DNA from: Bacillus sp. Marseille-P3661
Lineage (GTDB): Bacteria > Bacillota > Bacilli > Bacillales > Bacillaceae_J
Reading direction: 5' to 3'
DNA length: 64,000 nt
Assembly: GCF_900240995.1 (NCBI RefSeq)
Contig: NZ_LT965953.1
Location: forward strand, 765,303 to 829,302
In this document: positions 28,268 through 41,137 of the stretch, piece after piece
Numbering within the stretch: the first letter of the stretch is position 1
Layout of the letters: each line of letters opens with the position of its first letter
Translations under genes and position numbers: made by a program
The notes under the pieces: generated by a model
What the model was told of the DNA's origin: nothing
Seen by the model: only the letters and a program-made list of their open reading frames with translations
The model's database searches: none

Positions 28268-28383
28268 GACGCTCCCAAAATAGGCTAAAAGTAAGTTTTT
28301 TAAAGTCTTAAAAATTTAAGGTCTAAAAACAGATAGAGCTCGTATATATAGTAGTACAAACTGCCTTGGGAGGGAGATTCAAC

Positions 28384-29469
28384 ATGACTACTATTAAAAA
28401 GTCAGCTATTTTGGCATCTTTATTAGCTTTTTCAACTGTTTTAACAGGTTGTGCTTTAGGCGGTGAACAAGCAGTTCGCCAAATGGAGGAAACGCCCCCA
28501 CAACAAGTTACATATGTTGAGGAGGAAACGTTAGAACAAGATACATCTTCTACTAGTGAGGAAGTATCATCAGTTGACGAGCAGGAAGAGGCCACGGATG
28601 TTGTAACAAGAGAGCTTTATTTGTTAGATAAAAATGGATATGTAGTTCCTCAAACTATAACATTACCAAAAACACAAGAAGTTGCTAAACAAGCAATAGA
28701 GTATCTTGTAGATGGCGGTCCTATTACTGAATTATTGCCAAATGGCTTTAAAGCAGTATTACCGGCTGGAACGATGGTTAACGGTGTTAACCTAGTAGAT
28801 GGTACCTTGGTTGTTGATTTTTCTGAGGAATTCAAAAATTATCAGCCAGAAGACGAGCTTAAAATACTACAAGCTATCACATATACGCTCACGCAGTTTG
28901 AGACGGTTGATAAGGTGAAAATTCAAATAAATGGGTATGATCAAGATACTATGCCTGTTAACGGCACCCCAATTAATGAAGGAACGAGCCGTGCTAATGG
29001 AATAAATTTTGATAATGGTGAGATCGTGGATGTTGTAAATAGTAAAGCGGTTACGCTTTACTTTCTATCCCAAAATGGTGATGATTATTACTATGTCCCT
29101 GTGACAAGACGTGTGAATAAAAATGAGACAAATAACATTGTAGCTACTGTTAACGAGCTTATAAAAGGCCCTAATTATTCGTCGAATTTATTTAGTGCAC
29201 TGCATGATGGTATAGAATTATTAGAGGAACCCAAATACGAAAATGGTGTTGTTACTTTAAATTTTAATGAAAGCTTGCTTGGGAGTCTCCAAGGCACCGC
29301 TTTATCACAGGATTTATTAAACTCGCTTGTTCTTTCATTAACAGCGCAAGAGGGTGTGGAAAGTGTCGCATTGCAGGTTAATGGTGAAGAAAAATTAGTA
29401 AACGAACTAGGAGAAACGATTGCTGCACCTGTATCTCGCCCTGAAACTGTAAATACTGGTAGTTTTTAG
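28384..29469 (+). CDS. gerM: germination/sporulation lipoprotein GerM
   Basis: GerM, 361 residues, a lipoprotein needed for normal sporulation and germination. The signal peptide ends in the lipobox LTGC, with Cys23 as the lipid site. A low-complexity acidic linker (about 30-75, Glu/Ser/Thr rich) leads to two GerMN domains (about 85-200 and 225-340), each with a VVDFSEEF- or LNFNESLL-type segment. I use the ATG at 28384 behind GGGAGGGAG. rph follows after 141 bases. In B. subtilis gerM is also beside racE and rph. Confidence 0.93.
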   Translation: MTTIKKSAILASLLAFSTVLTGCALGGEQAVRQMEETPPQQVTYVEEETLEQDTSSTSEEVSSVDEQEEATDVVTRELYLLDKNGYVVPQTITLPKTQEVAKQAIEYLVDGGPITELLPNGFKAVLPAGTMVNGVNLVDGTLVVDFSEEFKNYQPEDELKILQAITYTLTQFETVDKVKIQINGYDQDTMPVNGTPINEGTSRANGINFDNGEIVDVVNSKAVTLYFLSQNGDDYYYVPVTRRVNKNETNNIVATVNELIKGPNYSSNLFSALHDGIELLEEPKYENGVVTLNFNESLLGSLQGTALSQDLLNSLVLSLTAQEGVESVALQVNGEEKLVNELGETIAAPVSRPETVNTGSF

Positions 29470-29501
29470 TGAGGAATTTGTTATAATAACAATGAAACTG
29501 T

Positions 29502-29527
29502 GAAGGTTGGCAATTATGCCGCCTTTT
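29502..29527 (+). terminator. terminator after gerM
   Basis: Imperfect stem AAGG-GGC/GCC-CCTT followed by six T. Confidence 0.65.
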
Positions 29528-29610
29528 TTATTTCGAGAAATTTGGATTAGCACATCCGATTTTAGTATAAAGTAACAATGGTTGAAAACAGTAATTTAGG
29601 AGGAGTAACT

Positions 29611-30363
29611 TTGAGAGTAGATGGACGTAATCGAGATGAAATAAGACCTGTACGTATCGAAACCAATTATATTAAATATCCAGAAGGTTCAGTATTAATT
29701 TCAGTTGGTGATACAAAGGTAATATGTACCGCTAGTATTGAGGATCGTATTCCTCCTTTCTTACGTGGTCAAGGTAAAGGATGGATAACTGCCGAGTATT
29801 CAATGTTACCGCGGGCAACGCAGCAAAGAACAATTAGAGAATCGAGCAAAGGTAAGGTAACCGGTAGAACGATGGAAATCCAGCGTTTAATTGGACGTGC
29901 ATTAAGATCTGTTGTCGATTTGAATATCGTGGGTGAAAAAACGATTTGGATCGATTGCGATGTAATTCAGGCTGATGGAGGTACAAGAACGGCTTCTATT
30001 ACAGGCGCATTTGTTGCAATGACATTAGCTTTGGCAAAACTTGTAGAGAAGAAAGCTGTTAAACAATTACCCATCAAAGATTTTTTAGCTGCTACGTCTG
30101 TTGGAATTGATCCAGAGTTAGAAGAAATATTAGACTTGAATTATATTGAAGATTCAAAAGCAAAGGTAGATATGAATATTATCATGACAGGCCAGGGTGA
30201 ATTTGTCGAACTGCAAGGAACAGGAGAGGAGGCAACCTTCTCAGCTGCACAACTACAACGATTGTTAGCTTTAGGGGAGAAGGGGGTTAAAGAATTGATA
30301 GAATTACAAAAAGATGCCCTAGGGAATATAGCAGAACAAATCTTATCAAATAATGGTAGATAA
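29611..30363 (+). CDS. rph: ribonuclease PH
   Basis: RNase PH, 250 residues, a phosphate-dependent exonuclease that trims tRNA 3' ends. Conserved parts: the N-terminus [47 protein letters not shown] and the phosphate-site [21 protein letters not shown] choose the TTG at 29611 because TAGGAGGAG stands just before it and because the family starts with MRVDGR. The ATG 33 bases upstream lacks a ribosome site. rdgB starts 16 bases after the stop. Confidence 0.95.
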   Translation: MRVDGRNRDEIRPVRIETNYIKYPEGSVLISVGDTKVICTASIEDRIPPFLRGQGKGWITAEYSMLPRATQQRTIRESSKGKVTGRTMEIQRLIGRALRSVVDLNIVGEKTIWIDCDVIQADGGTRTASITGAFVAMTLALAKLVEKKAVKQLPIKDFLAATSVGIDPELEEILDLNYIEDSKAKVDMNIIMTGQGEFVELQGTGEEATFSAAQLQRLLALGEKGVKELIELQKDALGNIAEQILSNNGR

Positions 30364-30379
30364 TAAGGAGAGAGATAGA

Positions 30380-31015
30380 TTGCGGGAAATTTTAATTGCA
30401 ACAAAAAATTTGGGTAAAGTAAAAGAATTTAAATCATTGTTTTCCCAAAAAGGTATAGCGGTAAAATCACTATTAGATTTTCCGGCTATTGAAGACGTAG
30501 AAGAAACTGGTGAAACTTTCATTGAAAATGCGAAGTTAAAAGCTGAAACGATTGCTAAACAATTTAATGAAATTGTAATCGCTGATGACTCTGGATTATC
30601 AATAGATGCCTTAAACGGGGAACCTGGTGTTTATTCTGCGAGATATGCAGGTGAACCGAAAAGTGATCTAGCAAATATAGAAAAGGTGTTGGAAAAGTTA
30701 AGTGGAGTTCCTTTTGGAAAAAGAACTGCACGTTTTTACTGCGTATTAGCTGTTGCAATACCAGACAAGGAAACAAAATGTATTGAAGGTACTTGTGAAG
30801 GTATTATTACAGAATCTCCTGTGGGTGAAAATGGATTTGGCTATGATCCTATTTTTTATGTACGGGAAAAGGAGAAAACTATGGCTGAACTTACAAACGA
30901 AGAAAAAAATACTATAAGCCATCGCGCTAACGCTATGAAAAAATTAGCGGAAAATTGGGAAACAATCTTTGATAGGAGTGGAGAATCTGGTCATGAAGGT
31001 TCTGATAGTAAGTGA
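30380..31015 (+). CDS. rdgB: dITP/XTP pyrophosphatase (RdgB/HAM1 family)
   Basis: RdgB family, 211 residues, removes deaminated purine nucleotides (dITP, XTP) from the pool. Conserved segments: [14 protein letters not shown] at the N-terminus; [26 protein letters not shown] in part, with the metal-binding Asp residues; [11 protein letters not shown] and the C-terminal [10 protein letters not shown]. The start is TTG at 30380 behind AAGGAGAG. Corresponds to ysnA of B. subtilis. The end overlaps the next gene by 23 bases, so they are coupled. Confidence 0.94.
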   Translation: MREILIATKNLGKVKEFKSLFSQKGIAVKSLLDFPAIEDVEETGETFIENAKLKAETIAKQFNEIVIADDSGLSIDALNGEPGVYSARYAGEPKSDLANIEKVLEKLSGVPFGKRTARFYCVLAVAIPDKETKCIEGTCEGIITESPVGENGFGYDPIFYVREKEKTMAELTNEEKNTISHRANAMKKLAENWETIFDRSGESGHEGSDSK

Positions 31016-31511
31016 TAGCCATGGATTAAATAAGGAACTTGATATAATAATAAATAGACATAGCAATGAAGTGGATGCAATGATTCATTGTGGAGATTCA
31101 GAACGTGATGCTGACTCACAAGAGATGTTAAATTTTATTACAGTAAGAGGGAATTGTGATTTTGACGAAAACTATCCACTTGAACAAGTTAAAGAAATAA
31201 AAAATGTATCATTTTACATTACACATGGCCACTTGTATAATGTAAAATTATCACTTCTAAATTTAAAATATAGAGCAGAAGAGGTCGGGGCATCAGTCGT
31301 TTGTTTTGGCCATTCACATATTGCTGGAGCAGAACTTATTGATGGTATATTGTTCATTAATCCAGGTAGTATCCGGTTACCAAGGCTTCGCAATGAAAAA
31401 ACATATGCAATTATTGAGATAGATGAAACGTTAATATGTACTGTTCATTTCTATAATAGTCAAGATGGTTCAGAAATCAATTCGCTGAAAGGACTTTTTA
31501 AAATTGGTTAG
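30993..31511 (+). CDS. ysnB: metallophosphoesterase, YfcE/MJ0936 type (YsnB)
   Basis: A 172-residue metal-dependent phosphodiesterase. Motifs of the calcineurin-like fold are all present: VSDSHG near the start, HCGDSE, RGNCD, THGH and FGHSHIAG, each supplying metal ligands. The natural substrate is not known. I start at the ATG at 30993, inside the end of rdgB, behind GGAGTGGAGA. Its stop codon lies inside a terminator hairpin, so it closes the rph-rdgB-ysnB group. Confidence 0.9.
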   Translation: MKVLIVSDSHGLNKELDIIINRHSNEVDAMIHCGDSERDADSQEMLNFITVRGNCDFDENYPLEQVKEIKNVSFYITHGHLYNVKLSLLNLKYRAEEVGASVVCFGHSHIAGAELIDGILFINPGSIRLPRLRNEKTYAIIEIDETLICTVHFYNSQDGSEINSLKGLFKIG

Positions 31512-31535
31512 AGCATGCTCTAACCTTTCTCTTAA
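31506..31535 (+). terminator. terminator of rph-rdgB-ysnB
   Basis: GGTTAGAGCATGCTCTAACC (31506-31525) is a perfect 20-bp palindrome containing the ysnB stop codon; an 8-bp stem with loop CATG is followed by TTTCTCTT. Confidence 0.65.
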
Positions 31536-31588
31536 ATTATCTTTCTTTGTTGGTGATATAAAAAAACAAAAAAAGTCATCGAAACGTG

Positions 31589-31617
31589 TTGACATCATTT
31601 CTATAATGTTTTATAGT
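31589..31617 (+). promoter_or_regulatory. tRNA promoter
   Basis: Perfect TTGACA, a 17-bp spacer and TATAGT, 44 bases before tRNA-Gly. Confidence 0.85.
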
Positions 31618-31661
31618 AATAAATGTCGCTGATGAAATTTTAGAAAATAATACATTCATAT

Positions 31662-31735
31662 GCGGGTGTAGTTTAGTGGTAAAACCTCAGCCTTCCAAGC
31701 TGATGTCGTGGGTTCGATTCCCATCACCCGCTCCA
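31662..31735 (+). tRNA. tRNA-Gly (anticodon TCC)
   Basis: A 74-base tRNA. Acceptor arms GCGGGTG/CACCCGC close the cloverleaf, the anticodon loop is CTTCCAA giving TCC, and the T-loop is GTTCGATTC. The discriminator T is followed by an encoded CCA. Confidence 0.95.
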
Positions 31736-31769
31736 TTTATGAGACATTTACATAAAAAACTAATATAAT

Positions 31770-31843
<74 letters not shown>

Positions 31844-31850
31844 CTAACTA

Positions 31851-31888
31851 AAAGGCTAGAAGTATGTATAATACTTTTAGTCTTTTTT
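31851..31888 (+). terminator. terminator of the tRNA operon
   Basis: 15-bp stem (left arm 31851-31865, right arm 31871-31885) with two G-T pairs and loop GTATA, then a T-run. Confidence 0.85.
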
Positions 31889-32215
31889 ATTATTAAAGCT
31901 ATTTTTTATCCAGGCTTAGGTCTCTTCCTGAAAGGAAATGGCTTAATACAAGTCTTGTATCCAAGAATCAATGGTAAATAATATGATTAAGCTGGTAGAT
32001 TAAGTGACATGTGGGATTGGATTGTTCCAAGGGATAAACCTCAAAATATTATTCAATAATAAAGTATTAAAAAGTGGAAAAGTTGTATTCAGCTTTTCTT
32101 TTTTGTTTTTAAAAAAAGATATTAGAAAAATATACTATTTTTATATAAGGATAATCGATAGATTAAAAAGTTTTATTAAAAATTTTTAAAAGTAAAAATT
32201 GTTGGTAGATCAACA
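31889..32215 (+). other. non-coding stretch upstream of the ilv-leu promoter
   Basis: About 330 bases without a credible gene. It contains the palindrome ATACAAGTCTTGTAT near 31951, a GCTTAAT/ATTAAGC pair around it, and a terminator-like hairpin at 32077-32104 (GAAAAGTTG/CAGCTTTTC, loop TATT, then TTTTTT). The hairpin has no gene in front of it, so an untranslated RNA ending there is possible. Confidence 0.4.
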
Positions 32216-32230
32216 TTGTAAACGCATACA
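32216..32230 (+). promoter_or_regulatory. cre (CcpA) site of the ilv-leu operon
   Basis: TTGTAAACGCATACA matches the consensus WTGNAANCGNWNNCW at every fixed position. With a predicted transcription start near 32312 it lies at about -96 to -82, the same place as the activating cre of the B. subtilis ilv-leu operon. CcpA should therefore activate, not repress. Confidence 0.8.
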
Positions 32231-32276
32231 CAAAAGCGCGGGTGATAGAATTATCAAATTATTTAAAAAAAGGTGG

Positions 32277-32305
32277 TTGACGGATTAATAAATTATGGGT
32301 AATAT
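32277..32305 (+). promoter_or_regulatory. sigma-A promoter of ilv-leu
   Basis: TTGACG, a 17-bp spacer and TAATAT; start predicted near 32312. The transcript leads directly into the T-box. Confidence 0.75.
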
Positions 32306-32399
32306 AGTCCTCAAATATAAAAACTTTTCTTAACAATCTCAGTAATTAAATATTGCTGAATTGGAAAGGATAACCTATATCATAAAATAATAATCGAAA

Positions 32400-32716
32400 A
32401 CGTCGAAGAGGATAAGTAATCTCAGTTAAAGTATCAGCAGAGAGCCGGTGGTTGGTGCAAACCGGTGATACCCCTGATGATGAACTCCCCTCTGAGTATC
32501 AATCTGAACGCAGTTTTATCTGTTCAGTAAGATTGATCGGGTGCTTCCAATCACTCGTTATAAAAAAGAACGTAGCAAAGTGGTTATTCTTTGTCGTTCA
32601 TGAGAGAATTTTCCGAAAGGAAATTTCAAAATTAAGGGTGGTACCGTGAAAAGATAAACCTTTTCACCCCTTTGCCGGATCGGCATGTTAGGGGGGGAAT
32701 GTTTATCTTTTTTTAG
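32400..32716 (+). promoter_or_regulatory. T-box riboswitch, leucine-responsive
   Basis: Stem I carries the AGAGAG-type motif and a hairpin GCCGGT/ACCGGT (about 32451-32470). The likely specifier is CTC (Leu) at 32485-32487 in GAACTCCCC. The T-box core AAGGGTGGTACCGTG (32634-32648) offers TGGT to pair with the ACCA end of uncharged tRNA-Leu. The terminator pairs AAAGATAAAC with GTTTATCTTT and ends in a T-run at 32707-32713. Uncharged tRNA-Leu should allow read-through into ilvB. An open frame of 65 codons inside it is not a gene. Confidence 0.92.
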
Positions 32717-32845
32717 TTTACAAAAATTCCCTTAACAAAAAAGGTAAAATAGCTTTCTGTCACAGCAATAACCGGGTTAAGATAATGAGAGATAATTACT
32801 CCATTTAGGAAGCTTAAGTAAAATGTTTAAGGAGGAGGCTTATAG

Positions 32846-34567
32846 ATGGGTGCAGAAGTAAAAGCGCAAGAAGCTAATACTGTTCATCAAAAATTGAATG
32901 GTGGAAAAATGCTAGTCGAAGCTTTAAAAGCTGAAGGTGTTGAAGTAATCTTTGGATATCCTGGTGGTGCTGTTTTACCAATCTATGATGAACTATACGA
33001 TTCAGGAATTCCTCACATTTTAACTAGACATGAGCAAGGTGGAATACATGCCGCTGAAGGATATGCTCGTGTGTCTGGAAAACCTGGTGTTGTAATTGCA
33101 ACATCTGGACCTGGTGCAACTAATATAGTAACTGGATTAGCAGATGCAATGATGGATTCATTACCACTTGTTGTATTTACAGGTCAGGTTGCGACAGGAG
33201 TGATCGGTTCTGATGCATTCCAGGAAGCCGATGTAATTGGTATTACGATGCCTATTACTAAATACAGTTTTCAAGTTCGAAAAACTGAAGACTTACCAAG
33301 AATCATTAAAGAGGCATTCCATATTGCAACTACTGGTCGTCCAGGCCCGGTATTAATTGATATACCAAAGGATATGGCGACAACTATTGCTGATTTTAAC
33401 TATAACGATATTCAGGTAAATATACCTAGCTATCAACCAACATATTCGCCAAACCATCTGCAAATTAGAAAAGTGGTAGAGGCTGTTAGTTCAGCAAAGA
33501 AACCAGTTGTACTAGCTGGTGCGGGTGTTTTACACTCAGGTGCGCATAATGAACTTAAAGAATATGTAGAACAACAAAATCTTCCAATCGTAAACACATT
33601 GCTAGGATTAGGAAGTATCCCAGGTAAGCATGACCTGTTTCTAGGAATGGCAGGGATGCATGGGACATATACTGCAAACATGGCGATTTATGAAAGTGAT
33701 CTTCTAATTAATATTGGTGCACGTTTCGATGACCGTGTAACAGGTAACTTAGCACACTTTGCACCAAATGCAAAAGTTGTTCATATTGACATTGATCCAG
33801 CTGAAATCGGGAAAAATATTCCGACACAGATTCCTGTTGTAAGTGATGCAAAAGAAGCTCTAAAAGCATTAATTGCAGAAAATGGTGCAAAAGGAGATTT
33901 TTCAATTTGGCATAAAAAGTTGAGAAACTGGAAAGAACAATACCCACTTGCTTATAAACAAGAAATTGGTGTTTTAAAACCACAACGTTTGGTTCAAATG
34001 GTTCACGAACAAACAGAAGGAAAAGCTATTGTAATTACAGATGTCGGTCAACATCAAATGTGGGCTGCTCAATATTATGCATTTGAAGATGCGAATAAAT
34101 GGGTGACATCTGGAGGCTTAGGTACAATGGGCTTTGGTTTACCTGCTGCACTTGGCGCTCAAATTGCAAAACCAGATGAAACAGTTGTTGCTTTCCTTGG
34201 GGATGCTGGTTTCCAAATGACATTACAAGAGCTTTCAGTAATTCAAGAGAAAGACTTACCAGTAAAAGTTATTATCGTGAATAACCAAGCACTAGGCATG
34301 GTTCGTCAATGGCAAGAGATTTTTTATAAGGAACGCTACTCACATTCATTAATTCCAAATCAGCCTGACTTTATCAAGCTAGCTGAGGCATATGGAATTA
34401 AAGGTCTAAGAGCTACGAATGAAGATGAAGCAAATGCAGCTCTTAAAGAAGCGTTTGCACATGACGGTCCTGTGCTAATGGATTTCCGAGTTGCTCCGAT
34501 GGAAAAAGTATACCCAATGGTTGCACCTGGAAAAGGAATTCATGAAATGGTAGGTGTGAAACCATGA
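32846..34567 (+). CDS. ilvB: acetolactate synthase large subunit
   Basis: IlvB, 573 residues, catalytic subunit of acetohydroxyacid synthase, the first common step of valine, leucine and isoleucine synthesis. ThDP/FAD enzyme: N-terminal pyrimidine-binding domain with the catalytic Glu in [14 protein letters not shown] (about 62); central domain with [10 protein letters not shown]-terminal ThDP domain with [16 protein letters not shown] and the [12 protein letters not shown]...NN motif. AAGGAGGAGG precedes the ATG. The stop overlaps the ilvN start as ATGA. Confidence 0.98.
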   Translation: MGAEVKAQEANTVHQKLNGGKMLVEALKAEGVEVIFGYPGGAVLPIYDELYDSGIPHILTRHEQGGIHAAEGYARVSGKPGVVIATSGPGATNIVTGLADAMMDSLPLVVFTGQVATGVIGSDAFQEADVIGITMPITKYSFQVRKTEDLPRIIKEAFHIATTGRPGPVLIDIPKDMATTIADFNYNDIQVNIPSYQPTYSPNHLQIRKVVEAVSSAKKPVVLAGAGVLHSGAHNELKEYVEQQNLPIVNTLLGLGSIPGKHDLFLGMAGMHGTYTANMAIYESDLLINIGARFDDRVTGNLAHFAPNAKVVHIDIDPAEIGKNIPTQIPVVSDAKEALKALIAENGAKGDFSIWHKKLRNWKEQYPLAYKQEIGVLKPQRLVQMVHEQTEGKAIVITDVGQHQMWAAQYYAFEDANKWVTSGGLGTMGFGLPAALGAQIAKPDETVVAFLGDAGFQMTLQELSVIQEKDLPVKVIIVNNQALGMVRQWQEIFYKERYSHSLIPNQPDFIKLAEAYGIKGLRATNEDEANAALKEAFAHDGPVLMDFRVAPMEKVYPMVAPGKGIHEMVGVKP

Positions 34568-35088
34568 AAAGAATAGTAACAGTTACAGTTAATAACCGCA
34601 CAGGTGTACTAAATCGAATCACAGGTCTTTTCACAAGACGTGATTATAATATAGAAAGTATTACTGTTGGAGTTACGGAAAACCCGTCAGTATCAAGAAT
34701 GACATTTGTTGTGAATGTAGATGATGAGGGGAAAGCCGAACAACTGACAAAACAGTTAAATAAACAAATTGATGTTATTAAGGTGCAAGATATTACCGAT
34801 CAATCTATGATAGCTAGAGAGCTAGCATTAATCAAAGTTATGAGTTCACCTCAAACGATTAATGAGCTTACAGGACTAATTGATCCATTTAGAGCTAATA
34901 TTGTAGACGTTAGTCGGGACTCTTTAGTTATTCAGGTTACAGGTGAAAGTCAGAAAATTGAAGCTTTAATTGAACTTCTACGTCCATATGGCATTAAAGA
35001 AATTGCTAGAACTGGAACAACCGCCTTTACTCGCGGTATCACGAAGAAAAGTAGTCAAGAAAGTAAGCAAACTGCCTACTTAATTTAA
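34564..35088 (+). CDS. ilvN: acetolactate synthase small subunit
   Basis: The regulatory subunit of acetohydroxyacid synthase (ilvH/ilvN), 174 residues. The N-terminal ACT domain ([20 protein letters not shown], about 5-24, then YNIESITVG) binds valine for feedback control; the C-terminal half (about 85-165) activates IlvB. It overlaps ilvB by four bases and is coupled to it. Confidence 0.97.
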   Translation: MKRIVTVTVNNRTGVLNRITGLFTRRDYNIESITVGVTENPSVSRMTFVVNVDDEGKAEQLTKQLNKQIDVIKVQDITDQSMIARELALIKVMSSPQTINELTGLIDPFRANIVDVSRDSLVIQVTGESQKIEALIELLRPYGIKEIARTGTTAFTRGITKKSSQESKQTAYLI

Positions 35089-35095
35089 AATATAA

Positions 35096-37706
<2,611 letters not shown>

Positions 37707-37765
37707 TAATTTCCTGTAGGATGAATAATTTGAAAAATAACGTTATTCTATAAATAAGGCTTGTA

Positions 37766-37797
37766 TCAAAGGGAGACAAAACAAAGTCTCCCTTTGA
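37766..37797 (+). other. intra-operon hairpin between leuA and leuB
   Basis: Perfect 12-bp stem TCAAAGGGAGAC/GTCTCCCTTTGA with an 8-base loop and no T-run. It could act as an RNA stability or processing barrier rather than a terminator. Confidence 0.6.
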
Positions 37798-37862
37798 CAA
37801 TAATTCTAGTTTTTAATGTCAGTGGCACAATACGTGTTTTTCTAACGAAAGGAAGAGAACAT

Positions 37863-38975
37863 ATGGATAAAAAGATTGCGGTATTACCTGGTGACGGAAT
37901 TGGGAAAGAGATTGTGACAGGTGCGATTTCTGTTCTTGAAGTAATTGCAGAGAAGTTTGGTCATACATTTAAATTTGACTTTGCTAGAATTGGTGGCGAG
38001 GCGATTGATCAGGACCAAACACCGTTACCTGCTGAAACTGTTCAAAAGTGTAAAAGCAGTGATGCTATTTTGTTAGGAGCTGTAGGTGGTCCGAAATGGG
38101 ATCAAAATCCTCCTGAAATGAGACCTGAAAAAGGCTTATTAGCAATTCGAAAAGAGTTAGGATTATTTGCAAACCTACGACCTGTACAAGCATTCTCAAG
38201 TCTTGCTGATGCGTCTACGTTAAAAAGAGAAGTAATTGAAAATGTAGATTTAATGATTGTTAGAGAATTAACGGGCGGCATATACTTTGGTGCTCCAAGA
38301 GAACGTCGCGTTGATGAGAATGGTAAGCAAATGGCTGTTGATACAATGACATATACGAATGAAGAAATCGAGCGTATTATTCGCAAAGGGTTTGAACTGG
38401 CGGCTGTTCGGAATAAAAAATTAACATCAGTAGATAAAGCTAACGTACTAGAAACAAGTAGGGTTTGGCGTGAAATTGCAATTGAAGTGGCTAAAGACTA
38501 TCCGGAAGTAGAGCTTGAGCATATGCTTGTGGATAACGCAGCTATGCAGCTAATCCGTAATCCAAAACAATTTGACGTAATGGTAACGGAAAATATGTTT
38601 GGGGATATTTTAAGTGATGAAGCTTCAATGCTTACCGGCTCTCTGGGTATGTTACCATCGGCTAGCTTATCTGCCGAAGGACCAGGCTTATATGAACCTT
38701 GTCATGGATCTGCACCTGATATTGCAGGTCAAAATAAAGCTAATCCACTAGCAACGATTTTATCGGCTGCAATGATGTTAAAATACTCTTTTAATCTATT
38801 AAAAGAAGGAGATATCATCGAGCAAGCTGTTCAGCAAGTATTAGAAAAAGGACATCGTACTGCAGATTTGGCTGCAGGAACTGATACTGTGCTTTCAACA
38901 GATCAAATGGTTGAGCAAGTTATCAATGAAATTAAGGGAATTTGCGAATCAGTTACGATGTCAGCCAATAGCTAA
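37863..38975 (+). CDS. leuB: 3-isopropylmalate dehydrogenase
   Basis: LeuB, 370 residues, oxidatively decarboxylates 3-isopropylmalate with NAD. Conserved parts: [15 protein letters not shown] at the N-terminus; substrate-binding [16 protein letters not shown]; and the metal/NAD segment [14 protein letters not shown], then [20 protein letters not shown] in part and [14 protein letters not shown] start at the ATG at 37863 behind AAAGGAAGAG; the open frame reaches 34 codons further back, but that part spans the hairpin and has no family match. Confidence 0.97.
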   Translation: MDKKIAVLPGDGIGKEIVTGAISVLEVIAEKFGHTFKFDFARIGGEAIDQDQTPLPAETVQKCKSSDAILLGAVGGPKWDQNPPEMRPEKGLLAIRKELGLFANLRPVQAFSSLADASTLKREVIENVDLMIVRELTGGIYFGAPRERRVDENGKQMAVDTMTYTNEEIERIIRKGFELAAVRNKKLTSVDKANVLETSRVWREIAIEVAKDYPEVELEHMLVDNAAMQLIRNPKQFDVMVTENMFGDILSDEASMLTGSLGMLPSASLSAEGPGLYEPCHGSAPDIAGQNKANPLATILSAAMMLKYSFNLLKEGDIIEQAVQQVLEKGHRTADLAAGTDTVLSTDQMVEQVINEIKGICESVTMSANS

Positions 38976-38991
38976 GGCTGGCATCTATTTT
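38958..38991 (+). other. terminator-like hairpin between leuB and leuC
   Basis: 9-bp stem ATGTCAGCC/GGCTGGCAT (one G-T pair) with a 9-base loop containing the leuB stop codon, followed by CTATTTTTA. It may reduce transcription into leuCD. Confidence 0.55.
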
Positions 38992-39053
38992 TAAAATTTG
39001 AGACTTTAATTTTAGCAATTGAAAATTTAAGTTTCTCTATGGGAGGGAAATGT

Positions 39054-40475
39054 ATGGGATCGCCGAAAACAATTATTGAAAAAATTTGGGAATCACATGC
39101 GGTTGTTTCTGAAGTAGGAAAGCCATCATTACTATATATTGATTTACATTTAGTTCATGAAGTAACGTCTCCTCAAGCATTTGAAGGATTACGCTTGAAA
39201 GGACGAAAGGTAAGAAGACCTGACTTAACATTTGCAACCATGGACCATAACGTACCAACTGATGATCGTTTTACTATTACCGATGAAATTGCTAAGAAAC
39301 AAATTGATACTTTAGCTGAAAACTGTAAAGCATTTGGTGTTGAAATTGCAGACTTAAATAGCCCTGACCAAGGGATTGTTCATGTAATAGGCCCTGAATT
39401 AGGATTAACACAGCCAGGTAAAACAATAGTTTGCGGTGACAGCCATACATCTACACATGGCGCGTTTGGTGCATTGGCATTTGGAATTGGTACTAGTGAA
39501 GTAGAGCATGTATTAGCTACACAAACCTTATGGCAAGTTAAACCGAAAACATTGCAAGTAGAAGTTACTGGAAAACTTCCGATAGGCGTAACCGCAAAGG
39601 ATATTATTTTAGCGTTTATTGCAAAATATGGGGTAAATTTCGGTACTGGCTATGTAATTGAATATACTGGGGAAGCTATTCGCAGCCTTTCAATGGACGA
39701 AAGAATGACAATCTGTAACATGTCGATCGAAGCTGGGGCAAAAGCTGGTTTAGTTAGCCCAGATGAAACGACTATTAACTATCTAAAAGGTAGAAAGTTT
39801 GCACCACAAGGGGAAGCGTTTGAAAAAGCTGCAGAGCAATGGTTACAACTTGCATCTGACGAAGGTGCAACATATGACAAAACAGTAACATTAAAAGGTG
39901 AAGAAATTGAACCTCAAGTTACTTGGGGAACTAATCCTTCAATGGGCATTTCGATTAATTCAACCATCCCACGCCCAGAGGATTTTGAATCTGAGGTAGA
40001 TCAAAAGGCGGTTCGTTCAGCACTTGAATATATGGGCCTTGAAGGTGGAACGCCAATTAGTGAGGTTGAAATTCAACACGTATTTATTGGTTCATGTACT
40101 AATTCTCGTTTAAGTGATTTACAAGCAGCAGCGACTGTTGTAAAAGGTCAAAAAGTACATCCGGGTGTTCGTGCTATGGTTGTTCCTGGTTCTCAAAATA
40201 TTAAGAAACAAGCAGAAGAGCTTGGTTTGGATAAGATTTTCCTAGATGCAGGTTTTGAATGGCGTGAGTCTGGCTGTAGTATGTGTTTAGGTATGAACCC
40301 TGATATCGTACCTGAAAAAGAACGTTGTGCATCCACATCTAACCGTAACTTTGAAGGACGTCAAGGTAAAGGTGCCCGCACGCATCTTGTAAGTCCTGAA
40401 ATGGCTGCAGCAGCTGCTATTGCTGGTCATTTTGTTGATGTTCGTAATTTTTCAAAAGAGACGGTTAATCAATAA
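39054..40475 (+). CDS. leuC: 3-isopropylmalate dehydratase large subunit
   Basis: LeuC, 473 residues, an aconitase-family [4Fe-4S] enzyme that isomerises 2- to 3-isopropylmalate with LeuD. Conserved: [31 protein letters not shown] in part; cluster Cys in [11 protein letters not shown] (about 345) and [12 protein letters not shown] (about 405-408). I use the ATG at 39054, 6 bases after GGGAGGG; an ATG 15 bases upstream overlaps that site. Confidence 0.97.
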   Translation: MGSPKTIIEKIWESHAVVSEVGKPSLLYIDLHLVHEVTSPQAFEGLRLKGRKVRRPDLTFATMDHNVPTDDRFTITDEIAKKQIDTLAENCKAFGVEIADLNSPDQGIVHVIGPELGLTQPGKTIVCGDSHTSTHGAFGALAFGIGTSEVEHVLATQTLWQVKPKTLQVEVTGKLPIGVTAKDIILAFIAKYGVNFGTGYVIEYTGEAIRSLSMDERMTICNMSIEAGAKAGLVSPDETTINYLKGRKFAPQGEAFEKAAEQWLQLASDEGATYDKTVTLKGEEIEPQVTWGTNPSMGISINSTIPRPEDFESEVDQKAVRSALEYMGLEGGTPISEVEIQHVFIGSCTNSRLSDLQAAATVVKGQKVHPGVRAMVVPGSQNIKKQAEELGLDKIFLDAGFEWRESGCSMCLGMNPDIVPEKERCASTSNRNFEGRQGKGARTHLVSPEMAAAAAIAGHFVDVRNFSKETVNQ

Positions 40476-40501
40476 TTTAACTTTAAAAGGGAGGGAATAG
40501 G

Positions 40502-41092
40502 ATGGAAGCATTAGTAATTCATAGAGGAAAAGCAGCTAGTCTTGACCGTGTAAATGTCGACACAGATCAAATTATTCCAAAACAATTTTTGAAAAGAATC
40601 GAACGTACAGGCTTTGGTCAATTTGCATTTTTTGACTGGCGTTTTAATAACGATGGATCTGAAAATGAAAATTTTGAGTTGAATCTTCCGGAAAATAAAG
40701 GTGCATCAATCCTTGTTTCTGGTGAAAACTTTGGTTGCGGCTCTTCTCGTGAGCATGCGCCTTGGGCTTTACAGGATTATGGATTTCAAGTGATCATTGC
40801 TCCTTCTTTTGGGGATATCTTCTATAATAACTGCCTTAAAAATGGCGTATTACCGATACGTTTAGAAGAAGAGTCAGTTCGTGCTTTATTGAATGCTGCA
40901 AAAGCGGCAGATTATGTATTAACTGTTGATCTACCAAACCAAAAAGTTATCGACCAATCGGGTAACGAATATGCATTTGAAATTGACCCTCATTGGAAAG
41001 AAATGCTTGTTAACGGCTGGGATGAAATCGATGTTACATTAAAGTACGACGAGGCAATTGCAGTATTCGAGCAAAATAGAAACATAGGATAA
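40502..41092 (+). CDS. leuD: 3-isopropylmalate dehydratase small subunit
   Basis: LeuD, 196 residues, the swivel-domain partner of LeuC. Conserved segments: VDTDQIIPKQFLKRI, GENFGCGSSREHAPWAL (the substrate-binding loop) and APSFGDIFYNNCLKNGVLP. GGGAGGG precedes the ATG, 26 bases after leuC. It ends the ilv-leu operon; a strong terminator follows after 9 bases. Confidence 0.97.
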   Translation: MEALVIHRGKAASLDRVNVDTDQIIPKQFLKRIERTGFGQFAFFDWRFNNDGSENENFELNLPENKGASILVSGENFGCGSSREHAPWALQDYGFQVIIAPSFGDIFYNNCLKNGVLPIRLEEESVRALLNAAKAADYVLTVDLPNQKVIDQSGNEYAFEIDPHWKEMLVNGWDEIDVTLKYDEAIAVFEQNRNIG

Positions 41093-41101
41093 CTATATGG
41101 C

Positions 41102-41137
41102 GTGTTGGACCCTCTATTGTGGGTCCAACACTTTTTT
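41102..41137 (+). terminator. terminator of the ilv-leu operon
   Basis: Perfect 11-bp stem GTGTTGGACCC/GGGTCCAACAC with an 8-base loop, then six T. Confidence 0.92.

Noticed and set aside
32608-32627. CodY-box-like sequence in the ilv leader
   Set aside because: About four mismatches to the 15-bp consensus, and it lies within the T-box fold rather than near the promoter.
32452-32649. 65-codon open frame before ilvB
   Set aside because: It lies inside the T-box, whose conserved structural motifs explain the sequence.
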